A DNA stretch of 64,000 nt from Neoaquamicrobium microcysteis (lineage in GTDB: Bacteria > Pseudomonadota > Alphaproteobacteria > Rhizobiales > Rhizobiaceae). Location: the NCBI RefSeq assembly GCF_008180155.1, contig NZ_VSZS01000063.1, forward strand, positions 248,001 to 312,000. Reading direction: 5' to 3'. Positions within the stretch are counted from its first letter, which is position 1. The number at the start of each line of letters is the position of its first letter. Shown here piece after piece: positions 47,695-54,455 of the stretch. The notes below the pieces were generated by a model. That model searched no databases. It had not been told where the DNA came from and saw only the letters and a list, made by a program, of their open reading frames with translations. The translations under genes and the position numbers were made by a program.

Positions 47695-48879
47695 ATGCGA
47701 GCGATGCATCGTCTGAGTGCCCGCGCCGTCGCCACGCTCGGAGCTGGCAAATATGCAGACGGTGCCGGCCTCTGGCTTCACAAGCGCGAAGATGGTGGCG
47801 GGCAATGGGTGCTTCGCTACACGATCCACGGCCGACGCCGGGAGATGGGATTGGGCGCTGCAAGCGCCGTTTCGCTCAAAGAGGCGCGCGAGGCCGCAGA
47901 ACGATGGCGCGCCATGGTGCGGGCCGACAAAGACCCAATCAAGGAACGCGAGCGCAAGCGCCGGGAGGATGCCCGCAACATCCATCTGCTTAAGGACATT
48001 GCCGACGACGCGTTCGAGGCGCGCAAGGCCGAGTTGAAAGGCGACGGCAAGTCTGGCCGATGGTTCACGCCGCTCGAGCTGCATATCCTGCCGAAGCTGG
48101 GCAAGGTGCCGGTTGCCGACATCGACCAGAAGGACATTCGCGACGCGCTCTCGCCTATCTGGCACACCAAGGCCGAGACGGCGCGCAAGGCGATGAACCG
48201 GCTGGGCATCTGCCTGAAGCATGCCGCCGCGCTCGGCCTCGATGTAGATCTACAGGCAACGGATAAGGCGCGCGCCCTGCTGGGCAGGCAGCGGCACAAG
48301 CCGGAGAACATTCCGGCGATGCCCTGGCGTGACGTGCCGGCGTTCTACAGCTCTCTCGGCGACGGTTCGGTCACGCATCTGGCCTTGCGCCTGCTGATCC
48401 TTACCGGCGTCCGCTCCGGCCCGCTGCGGCATGTCCGCGAAGACCAAATCGACGGCGATGTTTGGACTATCCCGGCCGAGGCGATGAAAGGTCGCAAGGA
48501 TGCGACGGTGGATTTCAGGGTGCCGCTATCGGCGGCGGCGCTTACGGTGATCGACCAAGCGCGCCGACATGCACGCGAAGGCTTCCTGTTTCCCAGTGTG
48601 CGCCGGGGTGTCATCAGCGACATGACGATGAGCAACCACATGATGCGGGCGAAGATGGACTATCGGCCGCACGGTTTCCGCTCGTCGCTGCGCGACTGGA
48701 TCGCGGAGATGACAGAGACGCCTTACGAGGTCGCGGAAACGGTGCTGGGGCATATCGTCGGCGGCTCGGTTGAGCGCGCGTATCGGCGCACGGACTATCT
48801 TGAACAGCGGCGGAAGGTGATGGAGGGGTGGAGCGACTGGGTTTGCGGGAAAGCTGTCACGGCCGATGACAGCATTTGA
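47695..48879 (+). CDS. int: Tyrosine-type site-specific integrase (P4-like)
   Basis: The 394-aa recombinase has an N-terminal DUF4102-like arm-binding domain (GKYADGAGLWLHKREDG, residues 18-34), a core-binding domain (about 100-185), and a catalytic domain. The catalytic residues are Arg in LTGVRSGPLRH (about 240), HGFR (326-329), His in LGHIVGG (about 353) and the nucleophile Tyr in AYRRTDY (about 363). It should integrate and excise the element at tRNA-Phe. The gene lies next to attL and reads into the element. An in-frame ATG at 47704 is a possible alternative start. Confidence 0.95.
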   Translation: MRAMHRLSARAVATLGAGKYADGAGLWLHKREDGGGQWVLRYTIHGRRREMGLGAASAVSLKEAREAAERWRAMVRADKDPIKERERKRREDARNIHLLKDIADDAFEARKAELKGDGKSGRWFTPLELHILPKLGKVPVADIDQKDIRDALSPIWHTKAETARKAMNRLGICLKHAAALGLDVDLQATDKARALLGRQRHKPENIPAMPWRDVPAFYSSLGDGSVTHLALRLLILTGVRSGPLRHVREDQIDGDVWTIPAEAMKGRKDATVDFRVPLSAAALTVIDQARRHAREGFLFPSVRRGVISDMTMSNHMMRAKMDYRPHGFRSSLRDWIAEMTETPYEVAETVLGHIVGGSVERAYRRTDYLEQRRKVMEGWSDWVCGKAVTADDSI

Positions 48880-48880
48880 T

Positions 48881-49285
48881 CTACTTCTCGCCGAGTTCTT
48901 CAGCTCTACCGTCGTTGGCACGTACCTTTTTGGGCGAAGTGACAAACCCTTTCTCGGATAGATATTCCCTGAGAATTTGTCGAATGGCCTGGGTCCTCGT
49001 CAGATCCTTGCCCGCTTCGCGCTGCGCGATGATGAAACCTTCGATATCAATGTCTCTGCAATCGAAATACAGTTCTTCAAGCGCACGCTGGGTCGCCGCG
49101 AAACGCAACATGTAGGCGACGAAGCCTTCACCTGACATGTCCAAGAACATGCCATTCACCGACTGATCTAGCCGCACGACGATCTCCGAATTGATCGATC
49201 GACCGCTCTCTTTCGCAGCGACCTCAATAGCCGTCTTCAGGTCGGCCGGCAGTCTTAAACGGAAGTGTGGATCATCACGCGCCAT
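48881..49285 (-). CDS. Arc-like ribbon-helix-helix regulator
   Basis: The 134-aa protein begins with an Arc/MetJ-type ribbon-helix-helix motif (FRLRLPADLKTAIEVAAKES and INSEIVVRLDQS, residues 6-40). A longer C-terminal part follows (about 45-134) with DLTRTQAIRQILREYLSEKG. It is divergent from a second, short Arc-like gene across 89 bases of repeat-rich DNA, like a phage repressor switch. It ends one base after the integrase stop, convergently. The start at 49285 is preferred to 49303. Confidence 0.82.
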   Translation of the reverse strand: MARDDPHFRLRLPADLKTAIEVAAKESGRSINSEIVVRLDQSVNGMFLDMSGEGFVAYMLRFAATQRALEELYFDCRDIDIEGFIIAQREAGKDLTRTQAIRQILREYLSEKGFVTSPKKVRANDGRAEELGEK

Positions 49286-49365
49286 GACGCACCAATGGCG
49301 CACATTTCGCTTGACCGCAATAACGCAGTGTGCGCTATTTATGACGCACCGTGCGTTAACGTTAA
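49284..49365. promoter_or_regulatory. Operator region between divergent Arc-like genes
   Basis: The intergene holds ATGACGCACC twice (49284-49293 and 49341-49350), the inverted pair GCGCACA (49298-49304) and TGTGCGC (49329-49335), and the palindromes ACGCACCGTGCGT (49344-49356) and TTAACGTTAA (49356-49365). Repeated GCGCAC-type half sites are expected for dimeric ribbon-helix-helix proteins. This is probably the element's regulatory switch. Confidence 0.6.
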
Positions 49366-49374
49366 GGAGCGATT

Positions 49375-49557
49375 ATGGCCCGCACAGATCCGCAAGTCGC
49401 AATACGGCTTCCGCCCGACGTAAAAGCCTTCATCAAGGCCGAGGCGGCTGAAAATGCCAGTTCTCAAAACAGTGAAATTGTCCGCGCGATACGCGAGCGG
49501 ATGAAAGCAAAAGGCTCGGCAGAGGCGGCAACCTCTCCGAGCCATGTCACCTCGTAA
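49375..49557 (+). CDS. Short Arc-like DNA-binding protein
   Basis: The 60-aa protein is nearly all ribbon-helix-helix (PQVAIRLPPDVKAFIKAEAA, residues 6-25, then SQNSEIVRAIRERM), close to the Arc repressor in size. AAGGAG precedes ATG at 49375. It faces the longer Arc-like protein on the other strand. It probably controls the rightward gene set, and perhaps the other repressor. Confidence 0.82.
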   Translation: MARTDPQVAIRLPPDVKAFIKAEAAENASSQNSEIVRAIRERMKAKGSAEAATSPSHVTS

Positions 49558-49576
49558 CCCCGCAAAGGATAGGAAG

Positions 49577-49858
49577 ATGATGACCAGCAATATAGCGGCC
49601 GCCGCGCCGCATGCAAGCGTGTTGCGCGAGGCTCTGAAGCTGCTTCGCGATATGGAACCCGAATTCCACGCCGCCAAAGACCTTATGAACGCTGTCACGC
49701 TCATCGCGGAAGCGATGAGCACCAATGAGGGCGAATCGATCGCTGTTGTCTCCTCGATCGCTTGGGTAAAGACGCAAGACCTTATCGAACAATGGAAGGA
49801 CATCACCCAACTGCTTTTCGAGTGTGACGCCGAAAAGCAGGGAGGCGGTGCAGCATGA
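49577..49858 (+). CDS. Hypothetical element protein
   Basis: The 93-aa protein is helical and acidic (SVLREALKLLRDMEPEFHAA), with no domain I recognise. AAAGGATAGGAAG precedes tandem ATGs at 49577. The stop overlaps the next start (ATGA), so it is part of the rightward operon that begins with the short Arc-like gene. Confidence 0.65.
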   Translation: MMTSNIAAAAPHASVLREALKLLRDMEPEFHAAKDLMNAVTLIAEAMSTNEGESIAVVSSIAWVKTQDLIEQWKDITQLLFECDAEKQGGGAA

Positions 49859-50136
49859 CCGCGAAGCTTGAGGACCTGTCTCGCGCCGAATTGATCAAGA
49901 TGGTCGAGGCCATTTGGTCCGACGCGTGCGACCTGCGACGCATCTGCTACCTGCTGATGACAGACGTAGACAGCAGCCTCGATCCGAAGCGAGGCCGCCG
50001 CACTGACTACGGCATCGACCTCACGTTCCAGACCGAAAGCATCGATGTGACGCAGTGGCTCGCTTCTGAGGCGTGGGATCGGTCGAGGGTCGTATCTGAC
50101 AAGCTTGAACGTTTCGTTTTCGAGGATGCGCCATGA
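49855..50136 (+). CDS. Hypothetical element protein
   Basis: The 93-aa protein begins MTAKLEDLSRAELIKMVEAI, a helix-rich start seen in small phage proteins, but I cannot name a family. GGGAGG lies upstream. It overlaps both neighbours by four bases (ATGA at each end), which shows tight coupling. Confidence 0.65.
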   Translation: MTAKLEDLSRAELIKMVEAIWSDACDLRRICYLLMTDVDSSLDPKRGRRTDYGIDLTFQTESIDVTQWLASEAWDRSRVVSDKLERFVFEDAP

Positions 50137-50339
50137 CCGCGACCGATCCTCTCCTGAAAGCGCGCGAGGTCGCGGACATGCTCCGTATATCGATCCCCTC
50201 GCTCTATCGCCGCATCGACGATGGGACAATACCGCCGCCGATCAAGCTGGGCCACCTGTCGCGCTGGAGCCGTGCTGATGTCATGGCGGCGTTGGCCTCG
50301 GCCAAGGGTCGGGAGGCCGCCCATGGGCGCTCAAGATGA
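50133..50339 (+). CDS. AlpA/excisionase-like helix-turn-helix protein
   Basis: The 68-aa protein has a MerR-type winged helix typical of AlpA and excisionases: LLKAREVADMLRISIPSLYR (about 7-26), then IDDGTIPPPIKLGHLSRWSR and VMAALAS. Such proteins in satellites and integrated elements either activate integrase or direct excision. It overlaps the previous gene by ATGA and the following gene by 17 bases. Confidence 0.85.
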   Translation: MTATDPLLKAREVADMLRISIPSLYRRIDDGTIPPPIKLGHLSRWSRADVMAALASAKGREAAHGRSR

Positions 50340-50553
50340 CATTCCCGTAGGGGGCACGACTGGACACTGCCACGAAAGCAGTGCGGCGATCTCGGAGGCC
50401 GCGCGTTGGTACGCGGCCAACCGGGACGCCTGCGAGCGGCCGGTCATACCTGCCCTGCGGCGGCGTTTCGGGCTGACGGCTCACGAGGCCGTCACGGCGC
50501 TTCGGGAGGCTAAAGCGGGAACAGGCGACGATGCGTCCCAGACAGGCAAATGA
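50323..50553 (+). CDS. Small hypothetical protein overlapping the AlpA-like gene
   Basis: The 76-aa protein starts at ATG 50323 with GGGAGG seven bases upstream, inside the end of the AlpA-like gene. It has a helical C-terminal part (RRFGLTAHEAVTALREAK) that looks like a small DNA- or protein-binding helix pair. It overlaps the following initiator-like gene by 23 bases. Function unknown. Confidence 0.6.
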   Translation: MGAQDDIPVGGTTGHCHESSAAISEAARWYAANRDACERPVIPALRRRFGLTAHEAVTALREAKAGTGDDASQTGK

Positions 50554-51271
50554 CCTGCTCTTTGCCTACGTCACGCTTGCCGTCGCCGTTCCTGGTCTTT
50601 CGCCGAGCGCGAGAAAGGTGGGGGCTTTGCTGCTAGAGCATTTGAACCGGAAAAGCGGCCAGTGCGATCCGAGCATCGAACGCATGGCGACGGTACTCGG
50701 CATGGGACGCACAGCCGTAAAGGATGCTACCGCCGAGCTATGTCGCGGCGATGACGCGTTGTTTGAACGCGTCACTCATGGTGGCCACAACCACAGGACG
50801 GCGTACATCCCTCGCTGGGAAATCTTCGCTGAATTGCACGGCGAATATCGTGCTCGGTTTAAGGAAGGATCGGCACCGTCAATGGGCCGGAAATCCGGCC
50901 GTTCAACCGCCAATTCAATAGGCCGGAAAAGCGGCTCATTATGGGCCGGAAATCCGGCCGTTAATAGGCCGGAAATCCGGCCACAAACCTATAGAACTAA
51001 CCTCAAGAATAAACCTAAGCAGGTTGAGGGGTCGCACGAAGACGAGCAAATCGCCGCTGTTTCTGCCTCTCCCGAGGGGCGCAATGGGCTCAGGAAAGAA
51101 CGGCATCGGGCGCAGGTTCCCATGCTACTCCCGGTTGCAGGCGGCAAGAGCGCATCGAAGGCGGATGCCGCCGAGGCCGCACATTGGCGCCGCGTTGCAG
51201 CCGAGATCGAGCAACTACCAAAACACCAACGCGAGGCGGCCTGGCTGGCCGCGCAGGAGGCAAAGCGATGA
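50531..51271 (+). CDS. Replication-initiator-like helix-turn-helix protein
   Basis: The 246-aa protein has an N-terminal winged-helix domain (SPSARKVGALLLEHLNRKSG and PSIERMATVLGMGRTAVKDA, residues about 24-75), like initiators of plasmids and phage O-type proteins. A low-complexity middle and a charged C-terminus follow. The middle (about residues 118-165) is encoded by four palindromic iterons and three 13-mers read in different frames, so the DNA rather than the peptide is under constraint. A lambda O-like arrangement, initiator gene with its origin inside, is the best model. The ATP-dependent helicase would come from the host or helper. Confidence 0.7.
   Translation: MRPRQANDLLFAYVTLAVAVPGLSPSARKVGALLLEHLNRKSGQCDPSIERMATVLGMGRTAVKDATAELCRGDDALFERVTHGGHNHRTAYIPRWEIFAELHGEYRARFKEGSAPSMGRKSGRSTANSIGRKSGSLWAGNPAVNRPEIRPQTYRTNLKNKPKQVEGSHEDEQIAAVSASPEGRNGLRKERHRAQVPMLLPVAGGKSASKADAAEAAHWRRVAAEIEQLPKHQREAAWLAAQEAKR
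50885..50982 (+). repeat. Four palindromic iterons inside the initiator gene (candidate origin)
   Basis: GGCCGGAAATCCGGCC occurs at 50885-50900, 50944-50959 and 50967-50982, with an imperfect copy GGCCGGAAAAGCGGCT at 50921-50936. Each is preceded by AAT(A/G) and has 7-bp palindromic arms. Start-to-start spacings are 36, 23 and 23 bases. The copies fall in three different reading frames of the gene, so they were not kept for the protein. Confidence 0.8.
50985..51023 (+). repeat. Three tandem AT-rich 13-mers next to the iterons
   Basis: AAACCTATAGAAC (50985-50997), TAACCTCAAGAAT (50998-51010) and AAACCTAAGCAGG (51011-51023) are head-to-tail 13-mers sharing AACCT at the same place. They start two bases after the last iteron and are much more AT-rich than the surroundings. 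AT-rich 13-mers beside iterons are the usual DNA-unwinding element of bacterial and plasmid origins. Confidence 0.65.
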
Positions 51272-51438
51272 CGCGCGCTGCTGCCGGACGGGGGGCGGGT
51301 CGAAAGTCTGCAAGCGCCGCTCGGCTAGACCCGCGTCCCCCTCACTCGCATCTTTTTTTCTCGGCGACCAAAATCTCAAGGGCCCTCGCCTCTTTGCGAG
51401 CGGATGCCACAAAAAAAGTGTCAAGGATTTCAATGTGA
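51268..51438 (+). CDS. Possible small coupled protein
   Basis: A 56-aa frame starts at an ATG overlapping the initiator stop (ATGA, 51268-51271) and ends in a TGA that overlaps the next start (TGATG, 51436-51440). That double coupling is the main support. The sequence is basic at the N-terminus (MTRAAAGRGAGRKSASAARL) and shows no domain. The DNA contains T7 and A7 tracts. It could be non-coding spacer. Confidence 0.35.
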   Translation: MTRAAAGRGAGRKSASAARLDPRPPHSHLFFSATKISRALASLRADATKKVSRISM

Positions 51439-51845
51439 TGGCCGTTGACGACGCTGACGAGGCACCTGAAACCGTCCCATTTTCTTTATTTGTGAGCCAG
51501 CCCGATCTGCCGGGACTACCCGCGCGCGAGCGCCGTTGTCTGCGCTGCGACGAGCCTGTTGCCGCACCGAAACGTGACGGGCGGCCGACCGGGTTCTGCT
51601 CCGATGAGTGTCGCAAGGCCCAGCGCGCCGATCAGGTCCGCGCCTGGCACAAGCAGAACCCCGACAGCGCTCCGGGAAGCGCTCTTTCGTGCTGGGCGTG
51701 CGAACGCGTGTTCGCAGCTCCCGAACGCCGTGCCGGCCGCCTGCCGCGCTACTGCTGTGACAAATGCCGCCTCGTCGGCCGCAACGCCCTTGCCGCCGGC
51801 TACCGGGCGCGCGGTCGCAAGGTCAAAACCTCAAGCTCCAACTGA
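51438..51845 (+). CDS. Tandem zinc-ribbon protein
   Basis: The 135-aa protein has two copies of a Cys4 motif. The first is CLRC with FCSDEC about 17 residues later (about residues 36-60). The second is CWAC with YCCDKC (about 88-113). Each copy is followed by basic residues. This looks like a duplicated zinc ribbon that binds nucleic acid. It starts at ATG 51438 (TGATG with the preceding frame), has AAGGAT upstream, and lies between the replication and capsid genes. A late-gene activator role is possible but unproven. Confidence 0.7.
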   Translation: MAVDDADEAPETVPFSLFVSQPDLPGLPARERRCLRCDEPVAAPKRDGRPTGFCSDECRKAQRADQVRAWHKQNPDSAPGSALSCWACERVFAAPERRAGRLPRYCCDKCRLVGRNALAAGYRARGRKVKTSSSN

Positions 51846-51857
51846 AGGATACCCCCC

Positions 51858-52139
51858 ATGAAACCGAAAAAAGTGACCGCCGAAAGCGAACTGGAAGAAC
51901 GCAAGAAAGCCGCTTGCGATATGATCGTTGAGCGTGCCGCGTTGATGATGGTCCAAGAGGTCAACGCGCCGTTCAGTATGATCCTCGACCGACTGTTGAC
52001 CTATGCCGCCGCGCAAGCCTGCGTCAACGATGGGTCCCCCCACACCGCCGCCGCTTTCCGCGTCGTCGCTGACAAGATCGAGGCTGGACTTTTCCACAGT
52101 GTGACCGGCGAGAACGCCGGAAACAGTGCAAGGCATTGA
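51858..52139 (+). CDS. Hypothetical protein upstream of the capsid module
   Basis: The 93-aa protein is helical, with charged MKPKKVTAESELEERKKAAC at the start and a central ERAALMMVQEVNAPFSMILD. It has AAGGATACCCCCC before ATG at 51858. It lies between the zinc-ribbon gene and the protease in the same orientation. No family recognised. Confidence 0.6.
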   Translation: MKPKKVTAESELEERKKAACDMIVERAALMMVQEVNAPFSMILDRLLTYAAAQACVNDGSPHTAAAFRVVADKIEAGLFHSVTGENAGNSARH

Positions 52140-52310
52140 CGGATGCCGAACGCGAGATGTATTTCTAGCGTCGGCTCGATCGAGAGCGTCACCGGCAAGT
52201 CCGGGGCGCACAGCGACGAACCACCTTCGAAAGCACCGGCGACCGTACCGGGCGCGAAGCTGAAAACGGGCAGAGATGCCCGAGCTTTGTCGTTATTCGA
52301 AGGTGCTGCC

Positions 52311-52988
52311 ATGTCTTCCAAGCTCCACATCAAGAATACCCCGGAAATCCGGCTTGCTCCCGTGTTCGAAGTTCGCTCGGCCGAGGCCGCAACGGGCATC
52401 GTCACCGGATACGCCAGTGTTTTCGGCGGCCCGCCTGACAGCTACGGCGACATCATCGCGCCGGGCGCATTCACGCGGACCCTCGCTGAACACAAGTCCG
52501 AGAGCACGACGCCGGCAATGCTCTGGTGTCATCGTTCCGATGAACCTGTAGGGCGCTGGCTGGAGCTGAAACAAGACGGACACGGCCTTTTCGTCCGCGG
52601 CAAACTCAACCTCGACACACAGGCCGGCAGGGAAACCCACGCCCACATCAAAGGGGGCGACGTGACGGGTTTCTCCATCGGCTTTCTGCTATCCGAGGGC
52701 TCGCGAAAGCGCAATGACGACCGGTCTTGGACAATCACCGACCTCGACCTTTGGGAAATTTCGGTGACGCCGATCCCGGCGAACAAGCGCGCTCGCGTCA
52801 GCGAGGTGAAGTCCCTCCAGTCAAAATCCGACCTGATCGAAATGCTTCGTGAGGGCGGGCTCGCGAAAGCGGCGGCCGCGCGTGTTGCGGCCGGCGGATG
52901 GCCGGCGCTGTCCGGCAACAACCACGAAAAAGCAACCGACCTGGCCCAGCGCATCGCGCGCGCCACGGCAACCCTCAGGACCAAGTGA
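52311..52988 (+). CDS. HK97 family prohead protease
   Basis: The 225-aa serine protease matures the prohead by cutting the capsid scaffold region. The catalytic His lies in MLWCHRSDEPVGRWLEL, the catalytic Ser in GDVTGFSIGFLL, and the family segment LDLWEISVTPIPANKRA follows. ATG at 52311 with AAGGTG gives the usual length. An upstream in-frame ATG at 52143 would add 56 residues of low-complexity sequence and is rejected. The stop overlaps the capsid start (TGATG). Confidence 0.92.
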   Translation: MSSKLHIKNTPEIRLAPVFEVRSAEAATGIVTGYASVFGGPPDSYGDIIAPGAFTRTLAEHKSESTTPAMLWCHRSDEPVGRWLELKQDGHGLFVRGKLNLDTQAGRETHAHIKGGDVTGFSIGFLLSEGSRKRNDDRSWTITDLDLWEISVTPIPANKRARVSEVKSLQSKSDLIEMLREGGLAKAAAARVAAGGWPALSGNNHEKATDLAQRIARATATLRTK

Positions 52989-54169
52989 TGACCCACCACA
53001 ATCGATATTTTACACGCGCAGCGGCCGCTCTGTTGGCTTCGGGCGCGGCAATCCACCGCAAGGATGATCCGCTGGAACTGCTCACAAAGTCGTTCGAGGA
53101 TCATCACAAGACGGTCGATGAAATCCTCGCAAAGCACTCGCAGAAGGCTGAAGAACTGCAGGCTCGTATGTTCGAGCTGGAGCAGAAAGGCGCGCGTCGC
53201 AGTATGGCGGGCTACGGCAGCGGCCCCGTGTCCGCTGGCGCCGAGGTATCGCAAAGGATGCAGGATCTCGCGCACGTCTATGATGACAAGCGCGCGAAGG
53301 CCCGCATCGAGGTGAAGGCGATCACCTCCGATGTAGCATCGGCGGGCGCGCTGGCGTCTCCAGATCGGCAGCAGGGCATCACAATGCTGCCCAAGCAACG
53401 CCTCACCATCCGCGACCTGCTCGGCAAGGGTCGCACGACCAGCAACTCGGTCGAGTACATGGAACAGACCGGCTTCACCAACAATGCGGCCATGGTCGCA
53501 GAGGGCGGGCTTAAGCCGGAGTCTGACATCTCCTTTGCGTTCAAGGATACGAAGGTGAAGACCATCGCCCATTGGGTGAAGGCTTCCCGCCAGATTCTCG
53601 CCGACGCGCCGCTGCTCCAAACGACAATCGACACAGAGCTGCGCTATGGCCTAGCGCTAATCGAGGAGTACCAACTTCTCATGGGCGACGGAACGGGCCA
53701 GAACCTTTTCGGCCTGATCCCTCAGGCGACCGACTATGAGACGACGCGCAATCTCCCCGGCGATACTCGCTTCGACACCCTTCTGCACGCCATCGAACAG
53801 GCGGAAGTCGCTCTGTTGCCAGCGAGCGGCATCATACTCAACACCAGTGACTGGTTTGCCATGTTGGGTATCAAGGATGGCGATGGGCGCTATATCTCCG
53901 GTGGACCGCTTGCCAACGTTCCGGAGCGGGTTTGGCGGCTTCCTGTTGTTTGGACCAACGTCATGCCTGCCGGCACGTTCATGGTTGGCGCTTTCGAGAC
54001 GGCGGCTACGATTTATGATCGCGAGGATGCGACCGTCGAGCTTGGCTACGAAGGCGACGACTTCATCCGAAATCTGCTCACCATCCTTGGCGAGGAACGT
54101 TTGGCGTTCGCGGTGAAGCGTCCCGAAGCACTGATCCACGGCGAGTTCCCTGCCGGCGTCGAAGAATAG
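52988..54169 (+). CDS. Phage major capsid protein (HK97 fold)
   Basis: The 393-aa protein has an N-terminal helical delta/scaffold region (about residues 25-75, KSFEDHHKTVDEILAKHSQK) that the protease would remove. The capsid domain then follows (ITMLPKQRLTIRDLLGKGRT, VKTIAHWVKASRQILADAPL, LMGDGTGQNLFGLI). It is directly coupled to the protease gene by TGATG. No portal or terminase gene precedes this pair, unlike normal HK97-type head modules. Confidence 0.93.
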   Translation: MTHHNRYFTRAAAALLASGAAIHRKDDPLELLTKSFEDHHKTVDEILAKHSQKAEELQARMFELEQKGARRSMAGYGSGPVSAGAEVSQRMQDLAHVYDDKRAKARIEVKAITSDVASAGALASPDRQQGITMLPKQRLTIRDLLGKGRTTSNSVEYMEQTGFTNNAAMVAEGGLKPESDISFAFKDTKVKTIAHWVKASRQILADAPLLQTTIDTELRYGLALIEEYQLLMGDGTGQNLFGLIPQATDYETTRNLPGDTRFDTLLHAIEQAEVALLPASGIILNTSDWFAMLGIKDGDGRYISGGPLANVPERVWRLPVVWTNVMPAGTFMVGAFETAATIYDREDATVELGYEGDDFIRNLLTILGEERLAFAVKRPEALIHGEFPAGVEE

Positions 54170-54196
54170 GCGGCGCGCTGGCGAACGCGCTGCCTT

Positions 54197-54230
54197 GCGG
54201 CGGTCACTTCTCCCCGGCAGTGACCGCCGC
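54197..54230 (+). terminator. Stem-loop after the capsid gene
   Basis: GCGGCGGTCACT (54197-54208), a 10-base loop and AGTGACCGCCGC (54219-54230) form a perfect 12-bp stem in the gap between capsid and the next gene. No T-run follows, so partial termination or mRNA protection that favours capsid output is more likely than full termination. Confidence 0.6.
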
Positions 54231-54251
54231 CCCTTCATAAGGATTTCCACG

Positions 54252-54455
54252 ATGCAGCAATCACCACACTTCGACTTCGCGATAAGCGCTGCTGACGCAT
54301 GCGTCGCAGCGCTTATCGACAAGGGCATTCCGGCCGAGGACATCGCCGACGCGATGCTGACCAAGGCGCTTGCCGCCTGGGGTGCTGCCAAATGTCGGGA
54401 GGAAAGCGCCGAAGCGCTTCTCACGCTCTGGACGATCGAGCGGGACGGTATCTGA
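54252..54455 (+). CDS. Small protein before the tape measure gene, possible tail chaperone
   Basis: The 67-aa protein (FDFAISAADACVAALIDKGI at the start) is helical and has no clear family. AAGGATTTCCACG precedes ATG at 54252. In tailed phages the slot before the tape measure gene usually holds tail assembly chaperones, so that role is possible from position alone. Its stop overlaps the tape measure start (TGATG). No second chaperone or slippery frameshift site is seen. Confidence 0.6.
   Translation: MQQSPHFDFAISAADACVAALIDKGIPAEDIADAMLTKALAAWGAAKCREESAEALLTLWTIERDGI

Noticed and set aside
50885-50982. The repeats as an evolved protein repeat
   Set aside because: They fall in three different reading frames, so the repeated unit is DNA.
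51353-51417. T7 and A7 tracts as a hairpin or frameshift site in the element
   Set aside because: The flanking bases do not extend the pairing, and neither frame shift would join two recognisable domains.
52143-52310. An N-terminal extension of the prohead protease from ATG 52143
   Set aside because: It adds 56 residues without family similarity. ATG 52311 has a ribosome site and gives the normal length.
54252-54455. A lambda G/GT-like programmed frameshift before the tape measure gene
   Set aside because: No slippery heptamer or second chaperone frame was found. The gene ends cleanly in TGATG.
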